A stretch of 64,000 nucleotides of DNA from Candidatus Thermochlorobacteriaceae bacterium (GCA_029263855.1 JAJUFC010000002.1:186001-250000), one strand, 5' to 3'. Shown: positions 1 through 9,091, numbered from the stretch's first letter. A program made the numbers and translations. The notes: a model not told the origin generated them from the sequence alone.

Positions 1-146
1 GACCACGCAACCGTGTTGCCCGACATATCCGTAATGGTTACGAGCACGTTGTTGAAGGTCGCCTTAATATGTGCCAATCCTTCGGGCGACACATTGATTT
101 TCTTTTTCTTTTTTGCCGCGGCGGTTGATGTATTCGTCGTTGCCAT
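1..146 (-). CDS. rpsK: Ribosomal protein S11, N-terminal part (truncated by window edge)
   Basis: The reverse strand from the ATG at 146 reads [20 protein letters not shown] and continues with the S11 core ([15 protein letters not shown]) until the window ends; about 48 codons are visible. S11 sits on the 30S platform near the Shine-Dalgarno helix of 16S rRNA. The Ala/Lys-rich N-terminus is typical of bacterial S11. It lies 23 bp downstream of rpsM, the usual alpha-operon order (rpsM-rpsK-rpsD-rpoA-rplQ); the rest would be outside the window. Confidence 0.93.
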   Translation of the reverse strand, partial: MATTNTSTAAAKKKKKINVSPEGLAHIKATFNNVLVTITDMSGNTVAW

Positions 147-169
147 TTGCTATATCAAAAGTTTAGTGA

Positions 170-550
170 TTATTTCTTTGCTGCCGCTTTCTTCTTACCT
201 GCTACGGTCTTGCGCTTACCTTTGCGTGTGCGGGCATTTGTGCGCGTGCGCTGTCCTCTGACGGGCAGTCCTCTGCGATGGCGCAACCCACGATAGCACC
301 CAATATCCATCAATCGTTTGATGGCAAGTTGTTGTTCGCTTCTGGCTTGTCCTTCAACCTTATACTCATTGGTAATGATGTTCCGAATTAGACTTGCTTC
401 TTCGTCCGTCAATTCGGCGATTTTACGATTTTCGTCAATGCCCGCCTTTGCTAAAATTTTTTTAGCGGTGGTCTCACCGATGCCATAGATGTAGGTTAAG
501 CCGATAACGGCGCGTTTATTTCTTGGAAGGTCAACGCCTGCAACTCTCAT
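170..550 (-). CDS. rpsM: Ribosomal protein S13
   Basis: 126 residues, the usual S13 length. The start [20 protein letters not shown], the helix-hairpin-helix stretch [14 protein letters not shown] and the basic segment [22 protein letters not shown] are family hallmarks. The C-terminus ends in a Lys/Ala-rich tail that inserts between head rRNA and tRNA. S13 forms intersubunit bridges at the 30S head. It follows rpmJ by 13 bp and precedes rpsK by 23 bp, so it belongs to the alpha-operon part of the block. Confidence 0.97.
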   Translation of the reverse strand: MRVAGVDLPRNKRAVIGLTYIYGIGETTAKKILAKAGIDENRKIAELTDEEASLIRNIITNEYKVEGQARSEQQLAIKRLMDIGCYRGLRHRRGLPVRGQRTRTNARTRKGKRKTVAGKKKAAAKK

Positions 551-563
551 TCTTTATCTCCTA

Positions 564-680
564 TTATCCTTGACGCTGTTTGTGGTTTGGATTCTTCTTG
601 CAAATCACAAGAATTTTTCCTTTTCGGCGAATGATTTTGCACGATTCGCAACGCTTTTTTAATGACGACACGAGCTTCAT
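564..680 (-). CDS. rpmJ: Ribosomal protein L36, zinc-ribbon form
   Basis: A 38-residue ORF from the ATG at 680: [20 protein letters not shown], then [18 protein letters not shown]. It has the four zinc ligands of the C+ form of L36 (C11, C14, C27, H33). L36 binds 23S rRNA near the base of the L7/L12 stalk. An AAAGGA-type ribosome binding site lies upstream. It sits between infA and rpsM, the standard position. It is too short for ordinary ORF calling but unmistakable. Confidence 0.96.
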   Translation of the reverse strand: MKLVSSLKKRCESCKIIRRKGKILVICKKNPNHKQRQG

Positions 681-719
681 AATCGTTCGAATTTTAGTTT
701 CCTTTGTAAAAAAGGGCGG

Positions 720-750
720 CTAATTTATACTTTTTTTATTTTTTTTCCAA
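720..750 (-). promoter_or_regulatory. Candidate Bacteroidota-type promoter upstream of rpmJ
   Basis: On the minus strand TTG (748-750) is followed after 20 bp by TAAATTAG (720-727), one mismatch from the TTG-N19..21-TAnnTTTG consensus of the Bacteroidota primary sigma factor. It lies in a 106-bp AT-rich spacer between infA and rpmJ and could give the alpha-operon genes an internal promoter. The spacer is so AT-rich that a chance match is possible. Confidence 0.35.
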
Positions 751-786
751 AACTTTCAGATACTAATTCTACAAAAATCTTCTAAG

Positions 787-1005
787 TTACTTAAATCGAT
801 AAGTGATTCTTCCCTTGGTCAAATCATATGGCGACACTTGGACTCTCACGCGGTCGCCCGGTAGAATCTTAATGAAGTTCATTCTCATCTTTCCCGACAC
901 GTGCGCCAAAATTTCAAGGTTGTTTTCCAATTTGACCTTAAAGCTTGCGTTTGGTAACGCTTCGAGAATCACACCATCAAGTTCAATCGCTTCTTCTTTC
1001 GCCAA
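787..1005 (-). CDS. infA: Translation initiation factor IF-1
   Basis: 72 residues, exactly the family length. The protein is a single OB fold: [20 protein letters not shown], then [20 protein letters not shown] and the conserved end [25 protein letters not shown]-1 binds the 30S A site and helps IF-2 and IF-3 during initiation. It lies 20 bp downstream of map, a common arrangement in the spc/alpha junction of many phyla. Confidence 0.97.
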   Translation of the reverse strand: MAKEEAIELDGVILEALPNASFKVKLENNLEILAHVSGKMRMNFIKILPGDRVRVQVSPYDLTKGRITYRFK

Positions 1006-1025
1006 GTTACAGCAAGGGTTTATGT

Positions 1026-1859
1026 TTAACTCGCTAATTGAATTGTCGCGCCTTCTTCCGTAGCGAGCAAAGTTTTTGGAAGACGCGAGAGGGTTAAAAT
1101 TTCGGCTTTGCCTTTGCGCACAACAACAGTATGTTCAAAATGCGCAGAAGGTTTTCCGTCAGCAGTTACTGCTGTCCAAGTATCGCTCAAAATTTTCGCC
1201 TTGCGCGAGCGTCCTAAATTGATCATCGGCTCAATCGCAAGCACCATTCCTTCTCGTAAGAAGACACCTGTTCCCGCTTTGCCGATATTCGGCACGGGCG
1301 GTTCTTCGTGCATTTTCGTTCCGATTCCGTGCCCAACCATATTCTCGATGACACCAAACCCGAAACTTTCCGCATAAGTCTGGACGGCGGCGGAAATGTC
1401 GTGCAAGCGTTTGCCCACGACTGCCTCCTTGATTGCCAGCGTCAAGCACATTTCTGTAACCTTGACGAGGTGGTGAACTTCGGGCTTTACTTCTCCGACA
1501 ATAAACGTTCGGGCAGAATCTCCGTGATAACCATTCTTAAATGCGCCAACATCGATTGAAACAATATCTCCCTCTTTTATGACGCGCTTTGGACTTGGGA
1601 TACCGTGAACGACTTCTTCGTTAATCGAGGCGCAAATTGACGCAGGATATGGCTTCGTTCCGCGTGCGCCGCGCGGCACATAGCCTAAGAAACTCGGTTG
1701 CGCGTTTTGACTGCGAATGTAGTCTTCGGCGATTTTGTCAAGGTCTTTCGTCGTTATCCCAGGGCGTAATTCGAGTTCAATCGCATCAAGGGCTTGGGCG
1801 ACGATTCTGCCGCTTTCTCGCATCAACTCAATCTCTTTCTCGCTTCGCGCCGTTACCAT
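1026..1859 (-). CDS. map: Methionine aminopeptidase, type I
   Basis: 277 residues of the pita-bread fold. It removes the initiator methionine from new proteins using two metal ions. The ligands and active-site residues are visible: H85 (EEVVHGIP), D103 and D114 ([16 protein letters not shown]), H177 ([12 protein letters not shown]), E210 (LAIEPMI) and E242 (HFEHTVVV). The protein runs about 15-20 residues past the usual end with a non-conserved tail. It lies between secY (24 bp) and infA (20 bp), and no adk intervenes. Confidence 0.96.
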   Translation of the reverse strand: MVTARSEKEIELMRESGRIVAQALDAIELELRPGITTKDLDKIAEDYIRSQNAQPSFLGYVPRGARGTKPYPASICASINEEVVHGIPSPKRVIKEGDIVSIDVGAFKNGYHGDSARTFIVGEVKPEVHHLVKVTEMCLTLAIKEAVVGKRLHDISAAVQTYAESFGFGVIENMVGHGIGTKMHEEPPVPNIGKAGTGVFLREGMVLAIEPMINLGRSRKAKILSDTWTAVTADGKPSAHFEHTVVVRKGKAEILTLSRLPKTLLATEEGATIQLAS

Positions 1860-1883
1860 CTGTATTACTTTTTCTCGTGTATA

Positions 1884-3221
1884 TTATGCGCTGACCGCTC
1901 CTCTTCCTCTCACACGACCCGTTTTCATGAACCCATCATAGTGGCGCATTAAGAGATGACTTTCAATTTGTTGAAGCGTATCTAACGCAACGCCGACAAT
2001 GATGAGCAAACTTGTTCCGCCAAAAAACTGTGCGAAGCCCGGCGATACATTTCCATATTTCACCAAGAATGTCGGTAAAACAGCAATAATTGCAAGCGCG
2101 ATTGCGCCCGGCAAGGTAATGCGCGTAAGAATGTTATCGATAAATTCTTCCGTGCTTTTTCCTGGACGCACGCCAGGAATAAACCCGCCTTGCTTTTGCA
2201 TCGTGTCCGCAACGTCTTTTGGATTAAAGGCAATCGCCGTGTAGAAGTATGTAAAAAAGACGATTAGAATTGCAAACAGAATTGCGTAGCCCCACGAATC
2301 ATATGAAATCCATGACGCGACTTTCTGCATGCCTTCGCTTTCAGGAAAAAATGAAATGAGCGTGCTTGGAATAAACATAATCGACTGCGCGAAGATAATC
2401 GGCATAACACCTGCCGTAATCACACGCATCGGAATGTATTGCGTTGTTCCTCCATAGACTTTGCGTCCGACAACGCGCTTTGCGTATTGAACAGGAATTC
2501 GCCGTGTACCGACGGTCATCAATACCACGCCCGCGACAATCAGCACCATAATTGCGAGCACAATAATTTCAACAATCAAATTTTTGCTACCCGTTGCAAC
2601 GAGTTGCCACTCTGCCACGAGCGACTGCGGGAATCGCGCCAAAATGCCAATCATGATAATCAGCGAAATACCGTTTCCTATGCCGCGCTCTGTGATGCGC
2701 TCGCCAAGCCACATTGTGAAAATTGTTGCCGCCGTCAGTGTAATCACTGTTGAGAGCGTAAAGAGAAAGCCTGGTTCAGGAACGATTGATTGACCAAACG
2801 ACGACGGACTAGAAAGGCTCACGCTTACGCCCCAAGCCTGCATTGCGGCAAGCAATACTGTTCCGTAGCGCGTGTATTGCGTGATTTTTTTTCGCCCTTC
2901 TTCACCTTCCTTTTGCAAGCGTTGAATGACAGGCGTTACTGCACCAAGCAGTTGAATGATGATTGACGCCGAGATGTAAGGCATAATTCCGAGCGCGAAG
3001 ACCGATGCGCGTTTGAACGCCCCTCCGACAAAGAGGTCGAAAAGACCAAATAAATCGTTTGTCGGACCAGCACCTGCGGCGGCAACCGCAGCGGCATCGA
3101 CGCCGGGAATGGTTATGTGAGAGCCGATTCGATACACAATTAAAAGTCCCAGTGTGTAAAGGATTCGGTCTTTGAGTTCCGGAATCTTGCTGATATTTCT
3201 AATGCTCTCGACAAGTTTCAT
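1884..3221 (-). CDS. secY: Preprotein translocase channel subunit SecY
   Basis: 445 residues with the ten-helix SecY pattern. It begins MKLVESIRNISKIPELKDRI; the plug region follows TIPGVDAAAV, and the cytoplasmic loop has PVIQRLQKEGEEGRKKITQYTRY. SecY forms the inner-membrane channel for exported and membrane proteins, including the T9SS cargo, lipoproteins and division proteins in this window. It is placed last in the spc block after rplO (11 bp), its conserved position. Confidence 0.97.
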   Translation of the reverse strand: MKLVESIRNISKIPELKDRILYTLGLLIVYRIGSHITIPGVDAAAVAAAGAGPTNDLFGLFDLFVGGAFKRASVFALGIMPYISASIIIQLLGAVTPVIQRLQKEGEEGRKKITQYTRYGTVLLAAMQAWGVSVSLSSPSSFGQSIVPEPGFLFTLSTVITLTAATIFTMWLGERITERGIGNGISLIIMIGILARFPQSLVAEWQLVATGSKNLIVEIIVLAIMVLIVAGVVLMTVGTRRIPVQYAKRVVGRKVYGGTTQYIPMRVITAGVMPIIFAQSIMFIPSTLISFFPESEGMQKVASWISYDSWGYAILFAILIVFFTYFYTAIAFNPKDVADTMQKQGGFIPGVRPGKSTEEFIDNILTRITLPGAIALAIIAVLPTFLVKYGNVSPGFAQFFGGTSLLIIVGVALDTLQQIESHLLMRHYDGFMKTGRVRGRGAVSA

Positions 3222-3232
3222 CGTAGGTCAGG

Positions 3233-3817
3233 TTATTTTTTGACAGTTTTTGCTGATGCCTTCTTTTGCGCTTTGACTGCTTTCTTGTGTTCGTCAACCA
3301 GTTTCTTCGGCATCGATACCGCTCTTGCAAATTCAACATTTTTCATGGTGTTTGCCTCTGCGACGGTTCGATAAGCAACCGTTACGCTTCCGCCCGCTTT
3401 TTCAATTTTTTCTTTGGCAGTTTCGCTGAATGCGTGCGCGGTTACGTTGAGTTTTGCGGTTAGTTCTCCTTCGCCCAAAATTTTGAGATACTCTGTTTTG
3501 CCAATCACGCCCAATTTGTTGAACGCATCGAGGGGCATATCGGAGCCGATTTTGCCTTTCTTCGCCCATTCTTCTAACTGACCGACGTTGATTCCGACGA
3601 CCGTCTTTCGATTCGGCGGCGTAAATCCGAACTTAGGAAGTTGGCGATACAGCGGCATTTGTCCGCCTTCAAAGTTTTTGGTCGTGTAGCCGCTACGCGC
3701 TTGATGTCCTTTGTTTCCGCGCCCTGCGGTCGTGCCGTTGCCTGAGCCAGGACCGCGTCCGACGCGCTTTTTAGATTTTCTTGACCCTTTTGCGGGCGTG
3801 AGCGTGTGCAAGTTCAT
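3233..3817 (-). CDS. rplO: Ribosomal protein L15, with C-terminal extension
   Basis: 194 residues; bacterial L15 is usually about 145-150. The core is typical: MNLHTLTPAKGSRKSKKRVG, then GPGSGNGTTAGRGNKGHQAR and the central FEGGQMPLYRQLPKFGF. The last 40-50 residues (from about 150) are a Lys/Ala-rich extension ending KAQKKASAKTVKK. L15 is a late-assembly 50S protein. The extension is probably lineage-specific; there is no sign of frameshift. It lies directly upstream of secY. Confidence 0.95.
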   Translation of the reverse strand: MNLHTLTPAKGSRKSKKRVGRGPGSGNGTTAGRGNKGHQARSGYTTKNFEGGQMPLYRQLPKFGFTPPNRKTVVGINVGQLEEWAKKGKIGSDMPLDAFNKLGVIGKTEYLKILGEGELTAKLNVTAHAFSETAKEKIEKAGGSVTVAYRTVAEANTMKNVEFARAVSMPKKLVDEHKKAVKAQKKASAKTVKK

Positions 3818-3835
3818 TCCTCAGAAATCCTTTCC

Positions 3836-4030
3836 TTAGTTGAGTTCTTCGACTTTGACGAGATGCTCAACCGATTTGAGTTGTCCGCGCAACGCGGGAT
3901 TGTCGGCGCGCACCACTGAATTGTTCGGGTGAGAGAGTTTGAGCGATTTCATCGTCGCTTTTTGATTTTTCGTGCAACGAATCGCGCTTCTGATTTGCGT
4001 GATTTTGAGTTGTTTCTTCGTCTCTGACAT
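3836..4030 (-). CDS. rpmD: Ribosomal protein L30
   Basis: 64 residues, normal for L30. The fold is recognised from LKITQIRSAIRCTKNQKATM followed by KSLKLSHPNNSVV. L30 lies on the 50S solvent side near 5S rRNA-binding proteins. The gene sits between rpsE and rplO in the standard spc order. Confidence 0.93.
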   Translation of the reverse strand: MSETKKQLKITQIRSAIRCTKNQKATMKSLKLSHPNNSVVRADNPALRGQLKSVEHLVKVEELN

Positions 4031-4083
4031 ATCGCTTGTATGATAAGGCTTATGAATTAAGTCGCTCTAATCATTTTCAGTGA

Positions 4084-4602
4084 TTAGCCTTCAAAAACTT
4101 CTTTGAGTGATTTACCGCGCCGCGCCGCAACTTCAACTCCATCGGAGAGGCTCAAAAGCCCTTTGACAGTCGCTTTAACAACGTTGTGCGGGTTAGACGA
4201 GCCGAGAGATTTAGTCAGCACGTCTCTAACGCCTGCGCTTTCAAGCACGGCTCTCACTGCACCGCCAGCGATAAGTCCTGTTCCTTGCGAGGCGGGCTTC
4301 ATTAAAATTTTTGCCGCGCCGAATTTTACATAAACTTCGTGCGGAATCGTGCCTTTGATAACAGGAACTTTGAAGACATTTTTCTTTGCATCTTCCGTGC
4401 CTTTGGCGATTGCGTCTTGCACTTCGTTGGCTTTGCCGAGTCCGTATCCAACATGTCCTTCGCCGTCACCAACAACAACGATGGCGTTGAAGCCGAAACG
4501 CTTTCCACCTTTAACGACTTTCGCGGTACGATTCACTTGAACTAATTTTTCTTTCAGGTTCAATTCGCCCGGTCTAACTTTCTTTTGCGCTTGTTTTGTC
4601 AT
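4084..4602 (-). CDS. rpsE: Ribosomal protein S5
   Basis: 172 residues. The N-terminal dsRNA-binding-like domain shows [20 protein letters not shown] and [19 protein letters not shown]; the C-terminal domain shows [19 protein letters not shown] and [13 protein letters not shown]5 works in decoding accuracy with S4 and S12. The 53-bp spacer to rpmD is longer than most in this block but holds no ORF. Confidence 0.96.
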   Translation of the reverse strand: MTKQAQKKVRPGELNLKEKLVQVNRTAKVVKGGKRFGFNAIVVVGDGEGHVGYGLGKANEVQDAIAKGTEDAKKNVFKVPVIKGTIPHEVYVKFGAAKILMKPASQGTGLIAGGAVRAVLESAGVRDVLTKSLGSSNPHNVVKATVKGLLSLSDGVEVAARRGKSLKEVFEG

Positions 4603-4616
4603 TGCTCTGATTGAGT

Positions 4617-4982
4617 TTAGAATTCTAATCCGCCTTCGCGTGCGCCGTCAGCTAAGGCTTTGACGCGACCGTGATATTGATAGCCATTGCGGTCAAAGAC
4701 GACTTTCGTAATGCCCTTTGCTTTGGCGTTTTCTGCAAGCATTTCGCCCACTTTTTTGCTCACTTCGGTTTTCTTCATGCCTTTGAAAGAGCCTTCGAGC
4801 GATTTTTTATTGCTTGTTGCGGCGGCAAGGGTTACGCCTTTATCGTCGTCGATAAGTTGTGCGTAGATGTGATTCAAGCTACGGTAGACCGTAAGGCGCG
4901 GACGCTCGGCAGTGCCCGTTACTTTTTTGCGCACGCGCATTTTAACTTTGAATCTGCGCTGAATTTTTTCTGGAACTTTCAT
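4617..4982 (-). CDS. rplR: Ribosomal protein L18
   Basis: 121 residues with the L18 features [40 protein letters not shown] and the terminal block [20 protein letters not shown] followed by AREGGLEF. L18 binds 5S rRNA together with L5. It sits between rplF and rpsE. Confidence 0.96.
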   Translation of the reverse strand: MKVPEKIQRRFKVKMRVRKKVTGTAERPRLTVYRSLNHIYAQLIDDDKGVTLAAATSNKKSLEGSFKGMKKTEVSKKVGEMLAENAKAKGITKVVFDRNGYQYHGRVKALADGAREGGLEF

Positions 4983-5036
4983 CTTCGTCTAAGTTTTGGA
5001 GGCGATAGTTGCCGCCTCCTTGTTCATCTAAAAATT

Positions 5037-5576
5037 TTACTTGCCAGCCGTTTTGCCTTCTTTGCGACGGATATTCTCGCCTTCATACTTAATTCCCTTA
5101 CCTTTGTAGGGTTCAGGCTTCTTGAATGAGCGAATCTTCGCGGCGACTGCGCCAACAAGTTGCTTATCAATGCCGCTGACAACCACGTTTGTGGGTTGCG
5201 GTGTTTCAATTTTCACGCCTTCGGGCGGACGAAAGAAAATCGGGTGTGAATACCCTAGCGACATCACCAGCCAATTTTGCTTTAATTCCGCTTTGTAGCC
5301 AACGCCTGTGATTTCCAACTTTCTGGTGTAACCTTGTGAAACACCTTGAACCATGTTGTTGATGAGCGCACGATATAATCCGTGCAGCGCGCGCGTTTGT
5401 TTATTTTCATCGCCGCGCTCAACGGTAACACTTTCTCCTTCGGTTTTGATGGTGATATTTCCGCGAAGGGTTTCCTCGAGCTGTCCTTTCGGACCAGCAA
5501 CGATAATTTTTCCGTTTTTTACTTCAACTTTTACGCCTTTGAGAATCGCAATCGGCTTTTTTCCAATTCTTGACAT
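5037..5576 (-). CDS. rplF: Ribosomal protein L6
   Basis: 179 residues made of the two duplicated L6 domains. It begins MSRIGKKPIAILKGVKVEV; the second domain has the conserved KPEPYKGKGIKYEGE motif close to the C-terminus (EGENIRRKEGKTAGK). L6 lies near the sarcin-ricin loop. Start and length fit the family. Confidence 0.96.
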   Translation of the reverse strand: MSRIGKKPIAILKGVKVEVKNGKIIVAGPKGQLEETLRGNITIKTEGESVTVERGDENKQTRALHGLYRALINNMVQGVSQGYTRKLEITGVGYKAELKQNWLVMSLGYSHPIFFRPPEGVKIETPQPTNVVVSGIDKQLVGAVAAKIRSFKKPEPYKGKGIKYEGENIRRKEGKTAGK

Positions 5577-5603
5577 TTGTCTTGCTCCTTCAAACTATTT
5601 CGG

Positions 5604-5999
5604 TTAGTGAATACGGAAAAGAACTTCACCGCCGACACCTGCCGCGCGCGCTTCTTTATCCGTCATGAGTCCCTTTGATGTCGATACAACCGACAGCCCA
5701 AGTCCGCTTAAGTATCTCTTGATATTTTTTCCTTCATAGACGCGGCGTCCGGGCGTGCTTACGCGAGTGATTTCTTTAATCGCATGCTCTCCGTTTGAGA
5801 GATAGCGAAGTTGAACGCGCAAAACAGGAAACTTTTCTGTTGTAACAACGGAGTAATCTTTGATATACCCTTTGTCTTTAAGCAACTTGGAGATGCTTTC
5901 TTTCAGTTTCGATTGGGGCACATCTACCGTTTTGTGCTTTGCTTTTGCGGCGTTGCGGATTCGTGTCAAATAATCCGCGATAGGATCTGTAACAGGCAT
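5604..5999 (-). CDS. rpsH: Ribosomal protein S8
   Basis: 131 residues: [20 protein letters not shown] at the N-terminus and the RNA-binding C-terminus with [32 protein letters not shown]8 is a primary 16S rRNA binder and in E. coli the translational repressor of the spc operon. The spacer to rpsN upstream (6000-6093) is 94 bp and GC-rich in its middle, unusually long for this operon. Confidence 0.96.
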   Translation of the reverse strand: MPVTDPIADYLTRIRNAAKAKHKTVDVPQSKLKESISKLLKDKGYIKDYSVVTTEKFPVLRVQLRYLSNGEHAIKEITRVSTPGRRVYEGKNIKRYLSGLGLSVVSTSKGLMTDKEARAAGVGGEVLFRIH

Positions 6000-6093
6000 T
6001 TTGGTTGAAGATTAGAAATTATCTTGTGCGTTCCTGCTCCCGACACCACTCGGTTGCGGCGGTCCACAAGCATTGATTAGAAAATTTAATGAT

Positions 6094-6381
6094 TTACCAA
6101 CTGGCTTTTTTCACGCCGGGAATTTTGCCTGCGAGCGCAAGGTCTCTGAACTGGTGACGGCACAATCCGAACTCCGCATACACGCCGCGAGGTCTGCCGG
6201 TCAAGTTGCATCGATTGCGAACGCGCGTCGCCGAGCTGTTACGTGGCAATTCTCGAAGTTTGCGTGCGGCGGCTTCGTCGCCTGCTAATGCTTTCTTCTT
6301 CAATTCTTCTCGCAAGGCGGCGTATCGCGCCACGGTTTCTTTTCGCTTTTCATTGCGAACCACAACACTTGTCTTTGCCAT
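6094..6381 (-). CDS. rpsN: Ribosomal protein S14, zinc-independent form
   Basis: 95 residues. This is the long form lacking the CxxC...CxxC zinc ribbon. The signature C-terminal half is present: [20 protein letters not shown] followed by [21 protein letters not shown]14 sits in the 30S head and is needed for late assembly. It pairs with a zinc-binding L36 in the same block, so not all zinc ribosomal proteins have been replaced. Confidence 0.95.
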   Translation of the reverse strand: MAKTSVVVRNEKRKETVARYAALREELKKKALAGDEAAARKLRELPRNSSATRVRNRCNLTGRPRGVYAEFGLCRHQFRDLALAGKIPGVKKASW

Positions 6382-6396
6382 GTTTTTTGGGTCAGT

Positions 6397-7035
6397 TTAA
6401 TTTCTTTTCTTGAACGGCATTCCCATTTCTTTGAGAAGCGCGTAGGATTCTTCGTCTGTTTTCGCCGTTGTAACAAATGTGATGTCCATACCTGAAATAC
6501 GATTGACTTTGTCAATATCAATCTCAGGGAAAATGATTTGCTCTTTTACGCCCAGCGTGTAGTTTCCACGTCCATCAAAACTGCTATCGCTCACACCCTT
6601 GAAGTCGCGAATGCGCGGAATGGCAAGTGCAATCAATCGGTCCATAAATTCATACATCTTTTCGCGGCGAAGCGTTACTCGGCAACCAATTGGTTGGTTT
6701 TCGCGCAACTTGAAGTTTGAAATCGCTTTTTTGGATTTGCGCACTTCGGGCTTTTGACCAGAAATCGTGGCTAATTCTTTGACCGCAATTTCCATGAGCT
6801 TTGGGTCTTGTGATGCTTGACCCACACCGATGTTGATGCTGATTTTTTTGAGTTTCGGCACCATCATGACGTTGTCATACTTAAACTGCTCCATCAACTT
6901 TTTAACCACTTCGTTGCGATATTTTTCGTGCAGTCTTGGCTTTGGCTTAGGAAGATGAGAGTAGTCAACATTCGTTTTAGCAGGCGATTCCGCTTCCTTT
7001 TTTTTACTACCTTTTTTTTGCTCTTTTTGTGCCAT
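6397..7035 (-). CDS. rplE: Ribosomal protein L5 with Lys-rich N-terminal extension
   Basis: 212 residues against about 180 in most bacteria. The core begins near residue 34 ([20 protein letters not shown]) and includes [19 protein letters not shown], a family hallmark, and the 5S rRNA-binding region. The first 33 residues are a low-complexity Lys/Glu/Ser segment ([20 protein letters not shown]). L5 binds 5S rRNA and contacts S13 and the P-site tRNA. The extension is in frame and may reflect a lineage-specific addition; a later start at an internal codon cannot be excluded. Confidence 0.94.
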   Translation of the reverse strand: MAQKEQKKGSKKKEAESPAKTNVDYSHLPKPKPRLHEKYRNEVVKKLMEQFKYDNVMMVPKLKKISINIGVGQASQDPKLMEIAVKELATISGQKPEVRKSKKAISNFKLRENQPIGCRVTLRREKMYEFMDRLIALAIPRIRDFKGVSDSSFDGRGNYTLGVKEQIIFPEIDIDKVNRISGMDITFVTTAKTDEESYALLKEMGMPFKKRN

Positions 7036-7097
7036 TGGCTTCGTTCAATTTAGCGGAAACGGTCTTTGTCGTTTCCTATTTGAGTGAGTTATTTATT

Positions 7098-7340
7098 TCA
7101 AACCTTCTTGACGTTGGAGGCGTGAATTGGCATTTCGCGCTCGACAATCGCGCCTTGTGGCTGATTTTTATTCGGGCGTGTATGACGTTTGCGAAGATTA
7201 ACGCCTTCGACAATTACCCGATTTCGGTCGGGGAAAACGCGCAGGATTTTACCCGTCTTGCCTTTATCGTTTCCCGTTAAAACTTGAACGTTGTCGTTCT
7301 TCTTCACGTGCATCTTTACAGGCTTATTTCCCAATTTCAT
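7098..7340 (-). CDS. rplX: Ribosomal protein L24
   Basis: 80 residues, a short but complete KOW-domain L24: [38 protein letters not shown], then [20 protein letters not shown]. It is an assembly initiator for the 50S subunit. It would normally follow rplN directly; here a tRNA gene and a hairpin lie between them. Confidence 0.94.
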   Translation of the reverse strand: MKLGNKPVKMHVKKNDNVQVLTGNDKGKTGKILRVFPDRNRVIVEGVNLRKRHTRPNKNQPQGAIVEREMPIHASNVKKV

Positions 7341-7391
7341 AATCTTTGAATGGTTTTCGCTTTGAAATTTTCATTGCGTTTTATTTTGAGA

Positions 7392-7445
7392 AAAATTTTG
7401 CGTCAATCCCACGTCGCGCTTGGAGTGAAGATTGACGCATTTTTC
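7392..7445 (-). terminator. Hairpin with T-tracts on both sides, between tRNA-Gly and rplX
   Basis: A perfect 10-bp inverted repeat (TGCGTCAATC at 7399-7408, GATTGACGCA at 7430-7439) encloses a 21-nt loop. On the plus strand it is followed by TTTTTCTTTTT; on the minus strand by AAAATTTTT. It could end the tRNA-Gly transcript or act as a processing or attenuation point before rplX. The long loop and the A interruption on the minus strand make strong termination uncertain. Confidence 0.5.
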
Positions 7446-7451
7446 TTTTTG

Positions 7452-7524
7452 AGCGGAAGACGGGACTCGAACCCGCGACCAACAGCTTGGAAGGCTGTGA
7501 CTCTACCAGCTGAGTTACTTCCGC
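7452..7524 (-). tRNA. tRNA-Gly, anticodon TCC
   Basis: The reverse strand folds as a complete cloverleaf: acceptor GCGGAAG/CTTCCGC, D arm ACTC-AGCTGGTA-GAGT, anticodon arm ACAGC-CTTCCAA-GCTGT with anticodon TCC, five-base variable loop, and T arm with TTCGAGT. The discriminator base is U, typical of bacterial glycine tRNAs; CCA is not encoded. It reads GGA (and GGG) codons. Its location between rplN and rplX, in the middle of the S10-spc operon and on the same strand, is unusual. Confidence 0.95.
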
Positions 7525-7554
7525 TTGATTTACCCGTTTATTAAAAACGGGTCG

Positions 7555-7584
7555 CAAAAATACGAAAGGAGTTTGATTTTTCAA
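7555..7584 (-). promoter_or_regulatory. Bacteroidota-type promoter for tRNA-Gly
   Basis: On the minus strand TTG (7582-7584), a 19-bp spacer and TATTTTTG (7555-7562) match the TTG-N19-TAnnTTTG consensus without mismatch. Transcription would begin about 25 nt upstream of the mature tRNA 5' end. A short perfect hairpin (ACCCGTTT/AAACGGGT, 7532-7552) sits in that leader. The promoter lies in the spacer just after the rplN stop codon. Confidence 0.6.
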
Positions 7585-7606
7585 TACCTCTCCTCTTGTT
7601 TTTTGC

Positions 7607-7975
7607 TCAGAGCACCTCTGGCGCAAGGGAGATGATTTTCATATACTGCTTATCGCGCAACTCCCTAGCAATCGGTCCGAAAATGCGTGTGCCTTTTGGC
7701 TCGCCTTGTGCATTGATGAGCACAACGGCGTTTTCATCGAAGCGAATGTATGTGCCGTCTTTGCGACGAAATTCTTTTTTCGTGCGTACGACAACGGCAC
7801 GCGAGACATCTTTCTTTTTGACGGTTCCGCCGGGAATTGCGGCTTTCACCGAGACGACAACAACATCGCCAATTCCAGCATAACGACGGTGCGTTCCGCC
7901 TGGCACGTGAATAACGCGAACTTTTTTTGCGCCGCTGTTGTCGGCAACCACTAAATTTGTTTCGTTCTGAATCAT
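7607..7975 (-). CDS. rplN: Ribosomal protein L14
   Basis: 122 residues from the ATG at 7975 ([20 protein letters not shown]), the exact family length. An in-frame start 13 codons earlier adds a non-conserved peptide and is not preferred. Hallmarks are [20 protein letters not shown] and the C-terminus with [21 protein letters not shown]14 forms an intersubunit bridge and is the docking site of the RsfS silencing factor. It is the last S10-block gene before the inserted tRNA. Confidence 0.95.
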   Translation of the reverse strand: MIQNETNLVVADNSGAKKVRVIHVPGGTHRRYAGIGDVVVVSVKAAIPGGTVKKKDVSRAVVVRTKKEFRRKDGTYIRFDENAVVLINAQGEPKGTRIFGPIARELRDKQYMKIISLAPEVL

Positions 7976-8035
7976 AGCGTGTTTGTCGATTTTACAACCG
8001 CCTTCATTTTGCAAGCGGCTCGTGATTCATTGTAA

Positions 8036-8323
8036 TTACTTGGCTTTCTCAACAATTTCAACGAGTTTCCAACTTTTGCGTTTGCTCATTGGTCTGAACT
8101 CGGAGATGCGCACGGTATCTCCGATGCTCGCTTCGTTTTTTTCATCGTGCGCCATGATTTTCGTCGTCTTTTTCATGAACTTCTTGTAAATGGGGTGCTG
8201 TTCGCGACGCTCAATAGCGACGACGATGCTTTTCTGCATTTTATTGCTCACGACTTTTCCCACTTTTTCACGCACGATTTTTTTTGTCGTGGTTTCGGGC
8301 GTAGCGGTTTGTATTTCTGACAT
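8036..8323 (-). CDS. rpsQ: Ribosomal protein S17
   Basis: 95 residues. The OB-fold core is clear: [60 protein letters not shown]. About 18 N-terminal residues precede the conserved core, a little longer than in E. coli (84). It binds 16S rRNA early in 30S assembly. It lies between rpmC (15 bp) and rplN. Confidence 0.95.
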   Translation of the reverse strand: MSEIQTATPETTTKKIVREKVGKVVSNKMQKSIVVAIERREQHPIYKKFMKKTTKIMAHDEKNEASIGDTVRISEFRPMSKRKSWKLVEIVEKAK

Positions 8324-8338
8324 CGTTCAGACTCGTTT

Positions 8339-8557
8339 TTAGTTCTTTTCGGATTGCGATTTTGCCGCTTTTGCTTTTTGCTGATTGAGCGCGGTTTTCA
8401 TGCGCGCAATGTCTCTGCGCATATTGCGGAGAATCATCGGATTTTGCGGCGGTTCAAAAGCCAAGTTGAATTTTATGTCGGCAATGCGCTGTTTCATTTC
8501 GCCGATTTGCTTTTTCATCTCTTCCGCTGAAAGTACGGCGATTTCGTGTTTCTTCAT
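8339..8557 (-). CDS. rpmC: Ribosomal protein L29
   Basis: 72 residues, a two-helix hairpin with the conserved FNLAFEPPQNPMILRNMRRD and IARMKTALNQQ. L29 lies by the exit tunnel next to L23 and contributes to the binding site for trigger factor and SRP. It sits between rplP and rpsQ as usual. Confidence 0.93.
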   Translation of the reverse strand: MKKHEIAVLSAEEMKKQIGEMKQRIADIKFNLAFEPPQNPMILRNMRRDIARMKTALNQQKAKAAKSQSEKN

Positions 8558-8593
8558 CTCTTTTCCCTTGTCGGTTCGTTGTTGCAGTTCATA

Positions 8594-9028
8594 TTACTTT
8601 TTGACTTCTACGGCTTCGTAGTCCGGGCGCGTAACAAACTTCGTTTTGATAGGAAGTTTTGCGGCGGCAAGTCGGAAGGCTTCTTCGGCAGTTGCTTTCG
8701 GAATACCATCTGCTTCGAACATAATGCGTCCGGGTTTAACGACGGCGACCCAAAATTCAGGCGCACCTTTTCCGCTTCCCATGCGCGTTTCAGCAGGCTT
8801 CTTGGTTACAGGCTTATCGGGAAAAATACGAATCCATACTTTTCCGTCGCGCTTCATAAAGCGATTCATGGCGACGCGAGCGGCTTCGATTTGACGGCTC
8901 GTAATCCATGCTTGTTCAAGTGCTTTGAGCCCGAAAGAACCAAAGTCTACGTTCGTTCCTCTGGTTTCATTGCCTTTCATTTTGCCGCGTTGCGTTTTGC
9001 GATATTTCACGCGCTTTGGCATCAACAT
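8594..9028 (-). CDS. rplP: Ribosomal protein L16
   Basis: 144 residues: [20 protein letters not shown], then [40 protein letters not shown] and [20 protein letters not shown]. These are hallmark L16 blocks around the A-site tRNA elbow, including the loop that carries a conserved Arg. Normal length. Confidence 0.96.
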   Translation of the reverse strand: MLMPKRVKYRKTQRGKMKGNETRGTNVDFGSFGLKALEQAWITSRQIEAARVAMNRFMKRDGKVWIRIFPDKPVTKKPAETRMGSGKGAPEFWVAVVKPGRIMFEADGIPKATAEEAFRLAAAKLPIKTKFVTRPDYEAVEVKK

Positions 9029-9091
9029 CGTTGAAATCTCCTATGCGTTAAGAATTTCCTTTAAGAAAAAGTTTAGTTCGCGTAAGCGTGA

